Assembly: GCA_036504095.1 (NCBI GenBank)
Contig: DASXVS010000080.1
Span: 124,001-188,000 of the forward strand
Length of the DNA: 64,000 nt
From: Armatimonadota bacterium
GTDB taxonomy: Bacteria > Armatimonadota > DTGP01 > JAKQQT01
Direction: 5' to 3'
The stretch's first letter is position 1. Each line of letters starts with the position of its first letter. The position numbers and the translations under genes were made by a program. The notes below the pieces were generated by a model, which saw nothing but the letters and a program-made list of their open reading frames with translations, was not told where the DNA came from and searched no databases. Positions 63,078 to 64,000 of this stretch are shown here, piece after piece.

Positions 63078-63577
63078 CCGTTCGGACCGCCGAGCATTCA
63101 GATTTGCCGGCTATCCTGGCCATTTACAATGAGTCCGGCGTCGGGACAACGGCATCGGCCGACCTCGAACCGATCACATTGGAACAGAGGACGGCCTGGT
63201 TTGACGAGCACATCGCCGGAGGATATCCGGTCCTCGTCGCCGAGGACGACAATGGCCGCGTGGTCGGCTGGGCGTCGCTGAGCGCCTACCATCGCAAACC
63301 CGGCTACCGCCTCACGGCCGAGGATTCCGTGTATGTGGCGCCGGATCGACTGGGCAAGGGCATCGGCGCCCTGTTGCTGCCACGTTTGATTGAAGCCGGC
63401 CGCGCGGCGGGTTTCCACACTATCGTTGCCGTGATCGGCGGAACGAACGAAGCCAGCGTCCGCCTGCACGAACGCAACGGCTTCAAACACGCCGGCACTA
63501 TCCGGGACGCGGTCCGCAAGTTCGACCGCTGGCAGGACATCGTCTACATGCAACTCGTCTTGAACGATGAAGTCTGA
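63074..63577 (+). CDS. GNAT acetyltransferase, phosphinothricin/methionine-sulfoximine acetyltransferase-like
   Basis: The 167-residue product matches the Pat/MddA-like GNAT group: VRTAEHSDLPAILAIYNESGVGTTASADLEPITLEQRTAWF, GRVVGWASLSAYHRKPGYRLTAEDSVYVAPDRLGKGIGALLLPRLIEAGRAAGFHTIVAVIGGTNEASVRLHERNGFKHAG (RLGKGIG is the acetyl-CoA loop). Such enzymes acetylate the amino group of methionine sulfoximine or related amino-acid analogues and often have housekeeping roles. The N-terminal start and C-terminal NDEV codons overlap GAACGATGAA repeats. Confidence 0.93.
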   Translation: MTVRTAEHSDLPAILAIYNESGVGTTASADLEPITLEQRTAWFDEHIAGGYPVLVAEDDNGRVVGWASLSAYHRKPGYRLTAEDSVYVAPDRLGKGIGALLLPRLIEAGRAAGFHTIVAVIGGTNEASVRLHERNGFKHAGTIRDAVRKFDRWQDIVYMQLVLNDEV

Positions 63578-63668
63578 GCGATGAACGATGAACGACCGAA
63601 TGTAGCGCGGGCGCCTCGCCCGCATCGGGCATTCATCGATCCCTTAGTGTCTTTGTGCCTTTGTGGTC
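63577..63668. repeat. composite of three intergenic repeat families
   Basis: Between convergent genes, in order: GAGCGATGAACGATGAACGA (63577-63597), TGTAGCGCGGGCGCCTCGCCCGC with a GCGGGCG/CGCCCGC hairpin (63600-63622), GGGCATTCATCGAT, which mirrors GATGAATGCCC words elsewhere (63627-63641), and AGTGTCTTTGTGCCTTTGTGGT (63646-63667), the family of the 36132-36204 palindrome. Confidence 0.75.
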
Positions 63669-64000
63669 TACTGGAGCGTATCACATCGGTCCAGGCGCCA
63701 CTCGTAAAGCAGCCACGCCTTCGACAGGTCGAAACCGTGGCGATTGAGCGCCTTCACGGCCTCCGCGCGGATCTGCTTCCTCGGATACCGGCTGCTCACA
63801 TGGAACAGAACCAGGTTCCCGGCGCACGCCGCCTGCGCTGTTGAGATCGCCTCGTCCAACGTGCTGTGGACGTACTGCTCACGGTCTTCCGCGTTGATGA
63901 ACGTGGCCTCGTGCAACAGGATGTCCGCGTCCGCGAACGGCGAAACTTCCATCGGCACGCAATCGCCGAGATAGGCAAGCAGGCGGTGGTCGTACTGCTC
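63668..64000 (-). CDS. rnz: ribonuclease Z, C-terminal part
   Basis: The last 110 codons of a metallo-beta-lactamase-fold protein that continues past the right edge. The visible motifs LAYLGDCVP, DADILLHEATF, EQYVHSTLDEAISTAQAACAGNLVLFHVSSRY are those of RNase Z, which cuts the 3' trailer of tRNA precursors; in HEATF and HSTLDEA the His/Asp ligands and catalytic residues are kept. The TAG stop (63670-63668) is joined directly to a CCACAAAGGCACAAAGACAC repeat. Confidence 0.9.
   Translation of the reverse strand, partial: EQYDHRLLAYLGDCVPMEVSPFADADILLHEATFINAEDREQYVHSTLDEAISTAQAACAGNLVLFHVSSRYPRKQIRAEAVKALNRHGFDLSKAWLLYEWRLDRCDTLQ

Overview
The window looks like a high-GC, Gram-negative-type (diderm) chromosome segment. 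Diderm evidence: an OprP/OprO-like porin at 44810-46021, Sec-secreted and lipoprotein-type proteins, an RlpA-like protein and a type II secretion/type IV-like pseudopilin with the H-X9-DG layout. The mix of DUF1559-style pilin, dockerin-like C-termini, many secreted glycoside hydrolases, tail-fibre-like secreted proteins, frequent TTG/GTG starts and intergenic inverted repeats suggests Armatimonadota. This is inference; Planctomycetota or a related environmental lineage is the main alternative. I see no rRNA, CRISPR array, prophage, transposase or insertion sequence.

Layout. 1-4300: a truncated sugar-nucleotide epimerase (-), tRNA-Ser, then the conserved cluster rpmH-rnpA-yidD-yidC-jag behind a near-consensus promoter. 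YidC carries an unusual N-terminal lipoprotein/TPR extension. dnaA and an obvious origin are absent; dnaN lies alone at 47.6-48.7 kb. 4.4-10.9 kb: YabN-like methylase/MazG protein (+), then a leftward run of glycoside hydrolase, secreted propeller-like protein, alpha/beta hydrolase and DUF488 protein. 11.1-19.9 kb: large secreted multidomain proteins ending in dockerin-like domains, a decayed beta-helix gene, a pseudopilin, a proline-rich secreted protein and pyrimidine-nucleoside phosphorylase. 20.1-26.7 kb: YjbR-like protein, MazF-type toxin-antitoxin pair, uvrA, an S74-chaperone tail-fibre-like protein and a membrane protein. 26.7-36.3 kb: TPR lipoprotein, GH84-like enzyme, second tail-fibre-like protein, FAH-family enzyme, S9 peptidase, PAP2 phosphatase, PIG-L deacetylase and tRNA-His. 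36.5-48.7 kb: ammonium transporter, a leftward set (triple-repeat secreted protein; beta-helix protein, NamZ-like muramidase, small unknown), porin plus orphan solute-binding protein, and dnaN. 49-64 kb: two tandem GH38 alpha-mannosidases, RlpA-like protein, gamma-glutamyltransferase, then a rightward cluster TIGR02757 / membrane-embedded SMC-like ATPase / DnaE-C-terminus-like protein / GNAT, and a truncated RNase Z.

Theme. Much of the coding capacity is for secreted polysaccharide and glycoprotein breakdown (GH38 x2, GH84, GH39-like, NamZ) with uptake and surface attachment functions.

The most unusual signals are (i) many intergenic hairpins built from several distinct low-complexity word families, several reaching into stop codons, start codons or ribosome-binding sites; (ii) the SbcC/YhaN-like ATPase whose coiled coil is interrupted by two membrane segments, followed by a stand-alone domain resembling the DnaE C-terminus; (iii) the TPR-YidC fusion; and (iv) a family of dockerin-like C-terminal domains. 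All functional calls come from reading motifs; no database search was run.
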